Shown one piece after another: positions 1 through 9,763 of a stretch of DNA of 39,081 nt (position 1 is the stretch's first letter; every line of letters begins with the position of its first letter). The notes under the pieces were generated by a model. It was not told the DNA's origin, did not search any database, and worked only from the letters and a program-made list of their open reading frames with translations. The translations under genes were made by a program, and so were the position numbers. The stretch comes from Elusimicrobia bacterium GWA2_69_24 (GTDB lineage: Bacteria; Elusimicrobiota; Elusimicrobia; UBA1565): positions 1-39,081 of the forward strand of contig MGTY01000052.1 in NCBI GenBank assembly GCA_001799695.1. The letters are read 5' to 3'.

Positions 1-3000
1 GAACTGGACGAGCGGGAGCTGGATTCCCCCCAGGTGAGCGGGAAGGTGGCGGTGGGGGTCCGGCGCGCGACGGAGGACGAGGTGAAGGCCGCGTGGCCTT
101 GGTCCTACGGCGAGGTCAAGCCCTCGACCATGAACGTCCTCGCCATCAAGCCCTCGGGCCTGCTCAAGGCTGACCGGGCCTATGACCTGCGCTTGCGGCG
201 CGAGCTGCCGGCCGCCGAGGGCGAGCTTGGGTTGAGCGACGACCGCGTCGTCGGCTTCGAGACCTGGTACACCTTCCGGGTGAAGGAAACGCCGGCGCCC
301 ATCTGCCTGCCCGGACGCCTGCCCATCGCCTTCAGCAACCCGGTGCGCCAGCAGGACCTCTACGCGCACATGACCGTGCAGCCCTCCACGGGGATGCCCG
401 AGCTCGACGCGGAGGCCGCGGAGTGGACGGGCTCCATCGATTCGGAGCGGCGCAAGGTCGAGTTCGCCATGCCGGAGATCGGGTGGAAGCCCGACACCGC
501 CTACGCCTTCACGATCGACGGCAAGCTCAAGGACATCTACGGCAACGCGCTGGGCGCGGACTTCACCTTCGCGGTGGAGCTGCAGGGCTACTGCCCCACG
601 CTCAAGGTCGCGCACGGCTTCGGCGTGCTGGAGAGCTACCTGCCCCAGCGCCACCCCGTGCAGGCGGTCAACCTGGATGTCGTCCCCCTGCAGAAGGCCG
701 TGATCCCGGAGGAACAGTTCGTCCCCTTCTACCGGAAGATCCCGTGGTCCTGCGGCGAGACCGTCGACCTGACGGGACTGCCCGGGGCCGTGACCAAGCC
801 CTGGGACCTGAAGCTGCCGCGCAATTCCCGCCTGCGCACCTTCATCAGCATGGAGGACGTGCTCGGGCCCGGACAGAAGGGCGGCTTCCTCTTCGCCCAG
901 GTCCAGGACCCCGACGGCTGCTGGGTCAAGGTCGTCGACAACGTGACGCGCCTCGGCCTCACGGTCAAGGATTCCCTGGACTCGACCCTCATCTGGACGA
1001 CTTTCCTGCGCACGGGCGCGCCGGCCCGCGACGTGGCGGTGGAGATCCGCGACGACGAGAACAAGGTGCTGTGGCAGGGACGCACGGACAAGCAGGGTTT
1101 CGCGGACGCTCCCGGCTGGAAGGGGCTGGGAATCGCGGACTGGAAGCGCTGGAACCGGCCGACTTTGTGGGTCATCGCCCGCGAGCCGGGCGGCCCGGCG
1201 GCCCTGGCCACGGATTGGCGCTCGGGCTTGAGCCTCTGGCGCTTCAACATCAACGCCGAGAACTATCCCCGGCCGGACCACTACGAGGGTTTCCTCTTCT
1301 CGGAGCGGGGCATCTACCGTCCCGGCGAGACCGTATACCTCAAGGGGCTGCTCCGGACCCTGGAGCGCGGCGACTGGGCCCTGCTCGGGGCGAAGGACCC
1401 GCGGGTCCTGCGCCTCAGTCTGCGCGACCCGCGCGGGGCCGAGGTGGTCAAGACCACGGTGACCCTGTCGGCGCATTCCTCGTTCGACTTCTCCCACGCG
1501 CTGGCCGAGGGCTCCCCGACGGGGACCTGGACGGCGACGGTGACGGAGCTCCTCCCCGAGCGGCCGGAGACGGTGCGCCCGGTGCAGCCGGACGAGGAAG
1601 GGGGCGACGGCACGGAGGACGGGAGCCGGGAGTACATCGGCCAGGAGGCCAAGATCCGCCTGAGCGAGACCTTCCGCGTCGAGGCCTTCAAGCCCGCCTC
1701 GTTCGAGGTTAAGGTGGTCCCCGCCCAGCCGTCCTACGTGGCCAAGGACACCTACACCGCGGTCATCGACGGCTGGTACCTTTTCGGGGCGCCCATGACC
1801 GACGCGCCGGCGGAGTGGAAGCTGCGGCTGGAGCCCTCGGGCTTCACCCCGCCGGGCTACGACGACTTCGACTTCTCCCCAGGCTGGTGGCGGCATACCT
1901 CCCAGTCCGGACGGATGCTGGCCTCCGCGTCGGGCAAGCTCGACGCCGCGGGCAAGCTGGAGGTCCGGGCCGGGCTCGACCCCGGCGGCGCCACCGGGCC
2001 GCTGGCCGCCGTGCTGGAGGCCGGAGTGTCCAGCCCGGAGCGGCAGAGGCTGTTCGGGCGGGCGGCGACCATCGTGCACCGCGCGGAGCTCTATTTCGGC
2101 ATCCGGCCGGCCAAGACCTTCATGGAGAAGGGCCAGCCCTGGAAGGCCGAGGTCGTGGCGGTACGTCCGGACGGCGTCAAGGCCGCGGGCATCGCGGCGG
2201 AGGTGAAGATGGTGCGGCGCGACTGGCTGAGCGCGCGCCGCGCGGGGCTGGGCGGGCGCCTGGAGTGGGTGACGGAGCAGCGGGACGTGACCCTGACCAC
2301 CTTCAGCTTCACCACGGACCAGGCCACCTTCACCTGGACCTTCACGCCCACCGAGCCGGGGCAGTACTTCATGAGCGTGTCGGGCGTGGATGAATCCTCC
2401 CGGCCCGCGGAGGCGGCGATATCCTTCTACGTGGTGGGCGGCGGGGACTCGTGGTGGGCCCGCGAGGACAACGACATCGTGGAGCTGGTGCCCGATAAGA
2501 AGGCCTACAAGCCGGGCGACACCGCGCGTATCCTGGTCAAATCCCCCTACGCGAAATCCCGGGTCCTGGTGACCCTGGAGCGGGAGGGCGTGCTGGACCG
2601 CTGGATCACGGAACTGCGGGGGGGAGCGAGCTTCATCGACGTGCCGCTCAAGGACAAGCACGTGCCCAACGTGTTCGTGGGCGTCATGCTGGTCCAGGGG
2701 CGCGCCGAGGGGGCGAAGTACGACGCGGAGGGCGACGACCTCTCCAAGCCGCAGTCCAAGTTCGGCTACGCCGCCCTGACCGTGGACCCGGGCGGCCGGC
2801 GGCTGGTCGTGAAGGCCGCCAGCGACCGCAAGGAATACCGGCCGCGGGATCCGGTCACGGTGTCCTTGAGCGCGATGGACGAGAAAGGACGGCCCTGGGG
2901 CGGCGCCGAGCTGACGGTGTTCGCCGTGGACGAGGGCGTCCTGGCCCTGACCGGTTACGCTACCCCCGACCCGTTCCAGGCGTTCTACGGGCCCAGGCCG

Positions 3001-5220
3001 CTCCTCGTCGCCACAGCCGACAACCGGCCGTTCGTGATCGGCCAGCGCAGCTTCGGCGAGAAGGGTGAGCGCCGGGGCGGCGGCGGCGGGGATATGGCGG
3101 GGCTGGGCGGGGTGGACCTGCGCTCGCGCTTCATCCCCACGGCCTACTGGAACCCCTCCGTGGAGACGGACGCGCAGGGCAAGGCCGTGGTCCGATTCTC
3201 CCTGCCGGACAACCTGTCGCGCTTCCGCGTCATGGCGGTCGCGCACGCGGGCAAGCGCTTCGGCTCCGGGGAGGCGCGCTTCACCGTAAGCAAGCCGCTG
3301 CTCCTGCGCCCGAGTCTGCCGCGGTTGTCGCGGACCGGGGACGCCTTCGAGGGCGGCGTGGTCGTGCACAATTATTCGGCCGCCCCCGCGACGGTGACCG
3401 TGGAGATGTCCTTGTCCGGCGAGTCGGTGGCGCTGGAAGGGCCGGCGCGGCAGGAGGTCTTCGTCCTGCCCAACAAGGCCCATGAGATCGTCTGGAAGTG
3501 CCGGGCCGTGAAGACGGGCAAGACCGCTTTCCGTTTCCGCGCCATGGCGGGCAAGGAGAGCGACGGTCTGGAGTGGGTCGTGCCGGTGCTGCAGCGCGAG
3601 CGCCTGGAGACCGTGGCCACCTCGGGCGTGACGGACGCGGTTGCGGTGGAGGAGTTGCAGCGGCCCAAGGACTCCCGGCTGGACGCGGGCGCCATCCAGG
3701 CCACTCTCTCCCCGACGGCCCTGGCCGGGCTGCAGGCGGGCGCCAAGTTCCTGCTCGAATACCCGTACGGGTGTCTGGAGCAGAGGCTGTCGCGCATGCT
3801 CCCGGTCATCGTGGGGGCGGACCTGACCGAGGCGTTCGGCCTGGGGACGGTGGGGGACCTCAAGGGCGAGGTCCAGAAGGGCCTCAACCGGCTCTCCGAC
3901 TTCCAGCACCCGACGGGCGGCTTCGGGTACTGGACCCGGCCCTACCTGCCGGACCCGTACGTGACAGCCTACGCCCTGGAGGTCGCGGCGCTGGCGGGCA
4001 AGGAGGGCTACCTTCTGCCCAAGGAGGTCCTGGCGCGGGCCGTGGCCTGGCTCAAGACCAGCCTGACGGTCCGGCGGCAGTGGGCCTTCCCTTATAACGA
4101 GGAAGAGGAGTACGCGGCCCGGGGCTACGCCCTGTACGCGCTGGCCCTGCACGGCGAGCCCATGCCCGGGGTCTTTCAGGAGCTCTACGCGCGGCGGGAC
4201 CAGATCTCCTTCCTGGCCCGGGCCTACCTGCTCAAGGCCGCGCCGCTCCTGTCGAGCGACCCGGCGGTCAAGGAGACCCTGGCCGCTGAGATGCTGAATC
4301 AGGCGCGCCTGGCGCCCCGGTCGCTGCACTTCGAGGAGCCGTCCGAGACGCGGATGCCCTGGGTGCACGAGTCCACGGTGAAGACCACGGCCCTGTGCCT
4401 GCAGGCCTTGCTCGAGGCGCGGGGCGGCTTCAGCGGCGACGAGAAGGCGGTGCAGTGGCTGGTGGGGGAGCGCAAGGCCAAGGGCCGCTGGCGCACCACC
4501 CAGGAGAACGCGGCTTCCCTGCATGCGCTGCAGGACTTCTACCGCCGCTATGAGAAGGCGGTCCCGGACTTCTTCGCGGAGTTCGGCTTCGACGGGGGCG
4601 CGCCCCTGTGGACGGAGCGCTTCGCGGGGCGGACTCTGACCTCCAGGGGGAAGGGATTCTCCCCGGCCGCCGTGTTCGCGGCGGGCGACAAGGCGCGGCT
4701 GCGCTTCGCCAAGGCGGGGACCGGGAGACTCTACTATTCGCTCGGCATGAGCTACGTGCCGGCCGACGTCGAGCGCAAGTCCTGGGAGGGCTTCGAGATC
4801 GAGAAGAGCGTGACCCCGCTCTACGGCGGGGCCGCCCTGAAGGCCGGGGCCCGCGCGGTCGTGAAGCTCACGATCCGGACCAAGCAGGACCGGACCTTCG
4901 TGGCCATCGACGACCCCCTGCCCGCGGGCTTCGAGATCGTGGACCCGACCTTCGCCGTGGAAGGCCGGGAAGACGCGCGGGCCCTCTCCGAGGCCGCGGG
5001 GCGGGGCCAGTATTGGGGGACCTTTTACCGCAGCGAGAACTACGACGACCGCATCCTGGTATTCGCGGACTTCCTGACCAAGGGCGAGCACAAGTACGCC
5101 TATCTGGTCCAGGCCACGACCCCGGGCGAGTTCCACGCGCCGTCCACCTGGGTGGAGGCCATGTACGAGCCGGAGGTTTTCGGCCGCACCGCATCCGGGA
5201 CCATGAAGGTCGAGCGGTGA
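1..5220 (+). CDS. yfhM: Bacterial alpha-2-macroglobulin, 5'-truncated by window
   Basis: The reading frame is open from base 1, so the N terminus (signal peptide or lipobox) lies outside; 1739 codons remain. Visible features are N-terminal Ig-like segments, an MG2-type motif (GIYRPGETVYLKG, near base 1310) and the thioester motif CLEQ encoded at 3772–3783 inside YPYGCLEQR. An alpha-helical thioester domain and a C-terminal receptor-binding-like region follow. In the family these periplasmic proteins trap attacking proteases by covalent thioester capture. The stop overlaps the start of the PBP1C gene by 4 bases. The A2M–pbpC pairing is a known arrangement (yfhM–pbpC in E. coli), suggesting the trap guards while PBP1C repairs peptidoglycan. 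The intact CLEQ suggests an active thioester. The family call is secure; the exact start is unknown. Confidence 0.95.
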   Translation, partial: ELDERELDSPQVSGKVAVGVRRATEDEVKAAWPWSYGEVKPSTMNVLAIKPSGLLKADRAYDLRLRRELPAAEGELGLSDDRVVGFETWYTFRVKETPAPICLPGRLPIAFSNPVRQQDLYAHMTVQPSTGMPELDAEAAEWTGSIDSERRKVEFAMPEIGWKPDTAYAFTIDGKLKDIYGNALGADFTFAVELQGYCPTLKVAHGFGVLESYLPQRHPVQAVNLDVVPLQKAVIPEEQFVPFYRKIPWSCGETVDLTGLPGAVTKPWDLKLPRNSRLRTFISMEDVLGPGQKGGFLFAQVQDPDGCWVKVVDNVTRLGLTVKDSLDSTLIWTTFLRTGAPARDVAVEIRDDENKVLWQGRTDKQGFADAPGWKGLGIADWKRWNRPTLWVIAREPGGPAALATDWRSGLSLWRFNINAENYPRPDHYEGFLFSERGIYRPGETVYLKGLLRTLERGDWALLGAKDPRVLRLSLRDPRGAEVVKTTVTLSAHSSFDFSHALAEGSPTGTWTATVTELLPERPETVRPVQPDEEGGDGTEDGSREYIGQEAKIRLSETFRVEAFKPASFEVKVVPAQPSYVAKDTYTAVIDGWYLFGAPMTDAPAEWKLRLEPSGFTPPGYDDFDFSPGWWRHTSQSGRMLASASGKLDAAGKLEVRAGLDPGGATGPLAAVLEAGVSSPERQRLFGRAATIVHRAELYFGIRPAKTFMEKGQPWKAEVVAVRPDGVKAAGIAAEVKMVRRDWLSARRAGLGGRLEWVTEQRDVTLTTFSFTTDQATFTWTFTPTEPGQYFMSVSGVDESSRPAEAAISFYVVGGGDSWWAREDNDIVELVPDKKAYKPGDTARILVKSPYAKSRVLVTLEREGVLDRWITELRGGASFIDVPLKDKHVPNVFVGVMLVQGRAEGAKYDAEGDDLSKPQSKFGYAALTVDPGGRRLVVKAASDRKEYRPRDPVTVSLSAMDEKGRPWGGAELTVFAVDEGVLALTGYATPDPFQAFYGPRPLLVATADNRPFVIGQRSFGEKGERRGGGGGDMAGLGGVDLRSRFIPTAYWNPSVETDAQGKAVVRFSLPDNLSRFRVMAVAHAGKRFGSGEARFTVSKPLLLRPSLPRLSRTGDAFEGGVVVHNYSAAPATVTVEMSLSGESVALEGPARQEVFVLPNKAHEIVWKCRAVKTGKTAFRFRAMAGKESDGLEWVVPVLQRERLETVATSGVTDAVAVEELQRPKDSRLDAGAIQATLSPTALAGLQAGAKFLLEYPYGCLEQRLSRMLPVIVGADLTEAFGLGTVGDLKGEVQKGLNRLSDFQHPTGGFGYWTRPYLPDPYVTAYALEVAALAGKEGYLLPKEVLARAVAWLKTSLTVRRQWAFPYNEEEEYAARGYALYALALHGEPMPGVFQELYARRDQISFLARAYLLKAAPLLSSDPAVKETLAAEMLNQARLAPRSLHFEEPSETRMPWVHESTVKTTALCLQALLEARGGFSGDEKAVQWLVGERKAKGRWRTTQENAASLHALQDFYRRYEKAVPDFFAEFGFDGGAPLWTERFAGRTLTSRGKGFSPAAVFAAGDKARLRFAKAGTGRLYYSLGMSYVPADVERKSWEGFEIEKSVTPLYGGAALKAGARAVVKLTIRTKQDRTFVAIDDPLPAGFEIVDPTFAVEGREDARALSEAAGRGQYWGTFYRSENYDDRILVFADFLTKGEHKYAYLVQATTPGEFHAPSTWVEAMYEPEVFGRTASGTMKVER

Positions 5221-7394
5221 GCCGAGCCCGGGGGCTGGCGCTGCTGCTCCTGGCCGGGAGCCTCTGGCTCCCGGCCGGGGCGGCGCCCCAGGGGGCGCCG
5301 TCCCCGGGGCAGAGCCGTTTACCTTCTGCGGAGGGGGCGCAGACCTCCACCGAGATCCGGGACCGCTACGGCCGCCCGCTGCGCACGGTGCTGGCGCAGG
5401 AGGGGGAGAGCCGCTCCCCCGTGCGCCTCGAAGAGGTCTCGCCCTGGATGCCCTTAGCCACCTTGGCCGCCGAGGACCGCAGGTTCTTCTCCCACGCGGG
5501 GGTGGACCTGCGGGCCGTGGCGCGGGCCCTGTGGCAGAACGCCCGGTCCGGGCGCCGGGTCTCGGGCGGCTCGACCTTGAGCGAGCAATTGGTGCGGGCG
5601 CTGCATCCCCGGCCGCGGACCTGGGGCGGCAAGCTCGCGGAGGCGTTCGACGCCCTGCTCTTGGAGACCCGCCAAGACAAGCGGGAGATCCTGGAGGGCT
5701 ACCTCAACGAGGTCTCCTACGGCAATCGCTGCCGCGGCATCGGGGCCGCGGCGCGGGAATACTTCGGCGTGCCCGCCTCCGAGCTCACTCTGGCGCAGTC
5801 CGCGCTCCTCGCGGGGGTCCCGAAGTCGCCCAAGCGCTACGATCCGCGCCGCTATCCCGAGGCGGCGGCGGTCCGGCAGAGGCGGGTGCTGGAGCGCATG
5901 CGGGAGTGGGGCTGGCTCGACGCGGACTCGCACCGGCTGGCCCGGGCCGAGAAGCTCAAGGTGGAGCCGCGCCGCGCGGCGTTCGCGGCGCCGCAGTTCA
6001 CCGAATACGTGCTGCGCCGGGCGGAGCGCGGGGCGGTCATCGACACTACGCTCGACGCCGGGCTCCAGGAACGCCTCCAGGGCGTGCTGGCCAAGAACCT
6101 GGAGCGGCTGGCGGGGCATCAGGTCACCAACGGGGCGGCCGTCGTGCTCGACAACGCGACGGGGGACATCCTGGCCTGGGTCGGCTCGGCGGATTTCAAC
6201 GACCCCCGGCATCAGGGACAAGTGGACGGGGTCACGGCCCCGCGCCAGCCCGGCTCCGCGTTGAAGCCCTTCGCCTACGGCCTGGCCTTGTCGCTCGGGG
6301 CCCGGGCTTCGGACCTCCTGCGCGACGAGCCCATGCATTTCACCAACGGGTTCTCGCCCAAGAACTACGACGAGACCTTCCACGGCCCGGTGCGCCTGCG
6401 CGAGGCTCTGGCCTGCTCCTTCAACATCCCCGCGGTCCGGGTGGCCGAGCGCTTCGGCGCCGCGCGGCTCCTGGGGGCGCTGCGCGCCTTCGGCCTGGAG
6501 TCTTTGCGGGAGTCCGCCGACCATTATGGGATCGGGCTGGTGCTGGGCAACGGCGAGGTGTCTTTGCTGGAGCTGACCAACGCCTACGCCGCTCTGGCGC
6601 GGGGCGGAGTCTGGATGCCGGTGCGGGCGCTGCCCGGGGAAGCCGCCGCGGCACGGAGGGTCCTGGACCGCGAATCCGCTTTCATCGTGACCGACATCCT
6701 CGCCGATAACGCGGCGCGCGCCGGCGCCTTCGGGCTCAACTCGCCCCTGCACCTGCCCTTCCCGTTCGCGGCCAAGACCGGCACCAGCAAGGATTACCGC
6801 GACAACTGGGCCCTGGGCTACACCCCGGAGTGGACGATCGGCGTCTGGGTGGGGAACTTCGATGGCCAGCCCATGCGGCGGGTGTCGGGTATCTCCGGCG
6901 CGGCGCCGGTGCTGCGGGACGCGGCGCTCCTCGTGTACGAGCGCTCGGCTTCCGGGCCGTTCCCGGTCCCGGCCGGTATCCGGGAACTTGAGGTCTGCCC
7001 CGAATCCGGCGACCAGCCGGGCCCCTGGTGCCCGGGCGCCATGCGCGAGGTGTTCGCCAAGAAGCATCCGCCCGCGCGGGTCTGCTCCCTGCACCGGCCT
7101 CCGGTCGAGATCGCCTCCGTTCCGGCGCCGCGGCGTCCCGCCCTCCTCTCCGTCGAATTTCCCCAGCCGGGGGACGTGTTCAAGATCGACCCCGCGACCC
7201 CCCTGGGCGCCCAGGCCCTGCGGCTGCGCGCCGCTTCCGAGGAGTCCGTCGCCTGGACGGTGGACGGGGTCGCGCTCCCGCCGGGCGAGGCCTGGTGGGC
7301 TCTGCGCCCGGGCCGGCATCGGGCGGCGGCGTCCTTGCGCCGCGACGGGCGGCTCCTGCAGTCGCGGCCCGTGCATTTCCTGGTGGTGAGGTGA
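5217..7394 (+). CDS. pbpC: Penicillin-binding protein 1C (glycosyltransferase/transpeptidase)
   Basis: Bifunctional peptidoglycan synthase of 725 residues, close to the usual PBP1C length. I chose the GTG at 5217, which overlaps the A2M stop as GTGA and gives a leader with an uncleaved-anchor-like hydrophobic stretch (LALLLLAGSLWL). The longer upstream frame only reads through A2M in another phase. The GT51 domain has Glu86 in EDRRFFSH, SGGSTLSEQ and the GYLNEVSYGN motif. The transpeptidase domain has SxxK (Ser347–Lys350, SALK), SxN (Ser401–Asn403) and KTGT (Lys520). A C-terminal domain of about 140 residues with cysteine-containing CPESGD and CPGAM motifs matches the PBP1C C-terminal module. 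It acts at the outer face of the inner membrane. All catalytic residues are present, so it should be active. Confidence 0.96.
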   Translation: MSRARGLALLLLAGSLWLPAGAAPQGAPSPGQSRLPSAEGAQTSTEIRDRYGRPLRTVLAQEGESRSPVRLEEVSPWMPLATLAAEDRRFFSHAGVDLRAVARALWQNARSGRRVSGGSTLSEQLVRALHPRPRTWGGKLAEAFDALLLETRQDKREILEGYLNEVSYGNRCRGIGAAAREYFGVPASELTLAQSALLAGVPKSPKRYDPRRYPEAAAVRQRRVLERMREWGWLDADSHRLARAEKLKVEPRRAAFAAPQFTEYVLRRAERGAVIDTTLDAGLQERLQGVLAKNLERLAGHQVTNGAAVVLDNATGDILAWVGSADFNDPRHQGQVDGVTAPRQPGSALKPFAYGLALSLGARASDLLRDEPMHFTNGFSPKNYDETFHGPVRLREALACSFNIPAVRVAERFGAARLLGALRAFGLESLRESADHYGIGLVLGNGEVSLLELTNAYAALARGGVWMPVRALPGEAAAARRVLDRESAFIVTDILADNAARAGAFGLNSPLHLPFPFAAKTGTSKDYRDNWALGYTPEWTIGVWVGNFDGQPMRRVSGISGAAPVLRDAALLVYERSASGPFPVPAGIRELEVCPESGDQPGPWCPGAMREVFAKKHPPARVCSLHRPPVEIASVPAPRRPALLSVEFPQPGDVFKIDPATPLGAQALRLRAASEESVAWTVDGVALPPGEAWWALRPGRHRAAASLRRDGRLLQSRPVHFLVVR

Positions 7395-7397
7395 GGC

Positions 7398-7685
7398 ATG
7401 TACTATCTCCTGTTCTATGACACGGTTCCGGACTACCTCGAGCGGCGCAAGCCCTACCGCCAGGAACACCTGGCCCGGGCCGAGAAGGCGCACCAGGACG
7501 GGCTCCTGGTCATGGCCGGCGCGCTGAAGCCGCCGGAAGGCGCGGTGCTCATCTGCCGGGCCCAGAGCGAGACGGAGGTCTCGGACTTCGCCAAGAGCGA
7601 CCCCTACGTGAAGAACGGGATCGTGAAGAGCTGGCGGGTCCGCGAGTGGGCGGTCGCCATCGGCGGGGAGGGGAGCGCCCCATGA
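7398..7685 (+). CDS. YciI-like protein
   Basis: A 95-residue protein starting at ATG 7398, three bases after the pbpC stop. It shows the YciI/dimeric ferredoxin-like barrel pattern: an opening beta strand YYLLFYD, a central HLARAEKAHQDGLLVMAGAL segment, and a closing DPYVKNGIVKSWRVREW stretch. In the family a conserved His–Asp pair is proposed to be catalytic, but the physiological reaction is generally unknown. The stop overlaps the ATG of the FIST–cyclase gene as ATGA, so the two are probably translationally coupled. A role as a small-molecule enzyme serving the signalling protein is only inference. Confidence 0.85.
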   Translation: MYYLLFYDTVPDYLERRKPYRQEHLARAEKAHQDGLLVMAGALKPPEGAVLICRAQSETEVSDFAKSDPYVKNGIVKSWRVREWAVAIGGEGSAP

Positions 7686-9748
7686 GGTTCGGCATCGGAT
7701 TGGGACAGGGGCCGGACCCGGCGAAGGCCGCGGTCTGCGCGGTGCGGACCGCTAAGCGCTCGGTGCCCAAGCCGGACCTGGCCGTGGTCTTCGGCTCCAT
7801 CCATTGCGACCCGAAGAAGGTCCACCGCGCGCTCTGCCGGGAGCTCGACCCCGGGATCATAGTCGGGGGCACCTCCTACGCCGAGATCTCGCCCTTGGGC
7901 GTGACCAAGAAGAGCGTCGCCGTGCTCCTCTGCTCCTTCGACGGGGCGCCCGTCTCCTTCGCCAGCGCCGAGGCCGGCCCGGACTCCCGCGCGACCGGCC
8001 TGGAACTGGCCCGGACCATCGCCCCCTCCGCAGGGGGAAGAACGGGCCGCCCCGGGGACGATGGCCCCTTGGCCATCGCCCGCGCCCCGTCGGCGGGCGG
8101 CCGGATCCCGGTGGGGCTCTTCTTCTCCAGCATCGCCTCGGGCCGCGAGAACGACGCGCTCCGGGCGCTGGACGAGACGCTCCGGGTGCCGGTGTTCGGC
8201 GGGCTGTGCTGCGGCGACTACGACCTGGGCATGAGCCACCCGGACTTCTGGACCAACTACCAGTTCTGCGGCGGCCAGCTCACGCGCCACGGCTCGCGCC
8301 TTGCCCTCCTGGACCTCCCGGCCCCGGAGTACCGCCTGGCCTTCGGCTACGAGCACGGCTGGCAGCCCGTGGGCCCGGTGGTGCGCCTGACGCGCTGCGA
8401 GCAGGACAAGGTCTATGAGGTGGACGGCCAGCCGGTGTTCGACTACTACCGCCAATTCCTGGGACCGGACCACGCCGGGGATTTCTTCGAGAGCCTGGTC
8501 CAGCGCTACGGCTTCTCCTTGCTGGTCGACGAGGGCCGGCGCTCTTTGGTCAAGCTGCCGGTGGCCTGCGACTTCAAGAAGGGCTGCATCTCCTATTTCC
8601 CGGCCGAGGACCTGCAGGGCCGCACGGCCCGGCTCATCCAGGCCAGCCGCAAGGGGCTCCTCGAGGGGGCGCGGGAAGCGGCGGAGCGCTGCCGAAAGGC
8701 CCTGGGGGGACGCCAGGCCGACCTCGTGTTCGTCGTGAGCTGCTGCGCGCGCAGCGCCATCCTGCACAGCAAGACCGGCAACGAGGTGGACGTCATCCGG
8801 GAGGTCTTCGGCCGTGACGTCCCCGTCTTCGGCTACTATTCGGGGGGCGAGGCCGCCCCGTGCCTGAGCCGCTACGAGGAGGTCATGGAACCGGGGCGCG
8901 AGCTCTCGGGCTCCTATTATCACACGACCACGGTGTGCCTCATGGCGCTCTCCGCCAAGCATGTGGACCAGGCCGCGGGTCCTTGCGCGCCGCCGGCCTC
9001 GCAGAGGCTCTCCAAGGATTCGGAGATCGCGCGGCTGAAGGGGCTCCTGTCCCGGAGCGAGGACATCCAGGACAACACGGAGAGCTTCCTCTCGAACCTG
9101 AGCCGCAAGTCCTACCGCGACGGCGAGCGCCTGCGCAAGCAGAGCGAGGTCATCCACCGCTACACCCCGCATGAGGTCTGGAACGAGGTAGGGGCCAACG
9201 TGGCGCGCGGGCAGTTCGAGATCGCGGACTCGGAGTTCAAGGGCGTCTTCCTGTTCATGGACGTGAAGGGCTTCACCTCCTATAGCGAGGAGCACGGCCC
9301 GGCGGACGTGGTCCGCGCTCTCAACGAGATCTTCAAGCCCGCCACCGAGATCATCTACGCCTGCGGCGGGGACGTGGACAAGTACATCGGTGACTGCATC
9401 TTCGCCGCGTTCCGCGATGAGGGCAAGGCCCTCGACGCGGGCCGGAGGCTGCTGGAGCTGTCCGGCGGGTTGGCGGCGCAGGGGAACCCGTTCACCGTGC
9501 GCATCGGGATGAACGCGGGCCGCGCGGTGCGCGCGAACGTGGGCTCGCAGGACCGCCGCGAGTACACCTTCATCGGCGATGCGGTCAATCTGGCCCAGCG
9601 TCTGGAATCGAACTGCACGCCCGGGAAGCTGCTTATTTCGGAAAGCCTGTACCGCAAGGCGAAGTCCCGCTTCGGCTCCGCCGAACGGAGGGAGATCACG
9701 GTGAAAGGGAAGAAGCAGCCTGTCGCGGCGTACGAGTGCTCGCTGTGA
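7682..9748 (+). CDS. FIST sensory domain–class III nucleotide cyclase fusion
   Basis: 688 residues from ATG 7682, which overlaps the YciI stop by 4 bases; a longer in-frame start at 7646 would run back into yciI and is not needed. Residues 1 to about 220 look like FIST_N and about 230–400 like FIST_C, a small-ligand sensory pair. A polar, probably coiled-coil linker (about 440–500) leads to a class III adenylate/guanylate cyclase domain. This has metal-binding Asp527 (FMDVKGF) and Asp571 (KYIGD), purine-side Lys567, and the GDAVNLAQRLE segment with the transition-state Asn and Arg. The Lys suggests ATP as substrate, giving cAMP. No transmembrane segment is seen, so it is likely cytoplasmic. 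An unusual inserted stretch with a repeated APSAGGR lies in FIST_N (bases 8021–8104). The ligand is unknown. Confidence 0.88.
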   Translation: MRFGIGLGQGPDPAKAAVCAVRTAKRSVPKPDLAVVFGSIHCDPKKVHRALCRELDPGIIVGGTSYAEISPLGVTKKSVAVLLCSFDGAPVSFASAEAGPDSRATGLELARTIAPSAGGRTGRPGDDGPLAIARAPSAGGRIPVGLFFSSIASGRENDALRALDETLRVPVFGGLCCGDYDLGMSHPDFWTNYQFCGGQLTRHGSRLALLDLPAPEYRLAFGYEHGWQPVGPVVRLTRCEQDKVYEVDGQPVFDYYRQFLGPDHAGDFFESLVQRYGFSLLVDEGRRSLVKLPVACDFKKGCISYFPAEDLQGRTARLIQASRKGLLEGAREAAERCRKALGGRQADLVFVVSCCARSAILHSKTGNEVDVIREVFGRDVPVFGYYSGGEAAPCLSRYEEVMEPGRELSGSYYHTTTVCLMALSAKHVDQAAGPCAPPASQRLSKDSEIARLKGLLSRSEDIQDNTESFLSNLSRKSYRDGERLRKQSEVIHRYTPHEVWNEVGANVARGQFEIADSEFKGVFLFMDVKGFTSYSEEHGPADVVRALNEIFKPATEIIYACGGDVDKYIGDCIFAAFRDEGKALDAGRRLLELSGGLAAQGNPFTVRIGMNAGRAVRANVGSQDRREYTFIGDAVNLAQRLESNCTPGKLLISESLYRKAKSRFGSAERREITVKGKKQPVAAYECSL

Positions 9749-9763
9749 GTAGAGGTCATCCAG

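Noticed and set aside
5454..7493. 679-codon minus-strand ORF
   Set aside because: Antisense to pbpC, whose catalytic motifs are all intact; Arg/Pro/Gly-rich shadow typical of GC-rich DNA.
7604..9295. 563-codon minus-strand ORF
   Set aside because: Antisense to the FIST–cyclase gene, no motifs.
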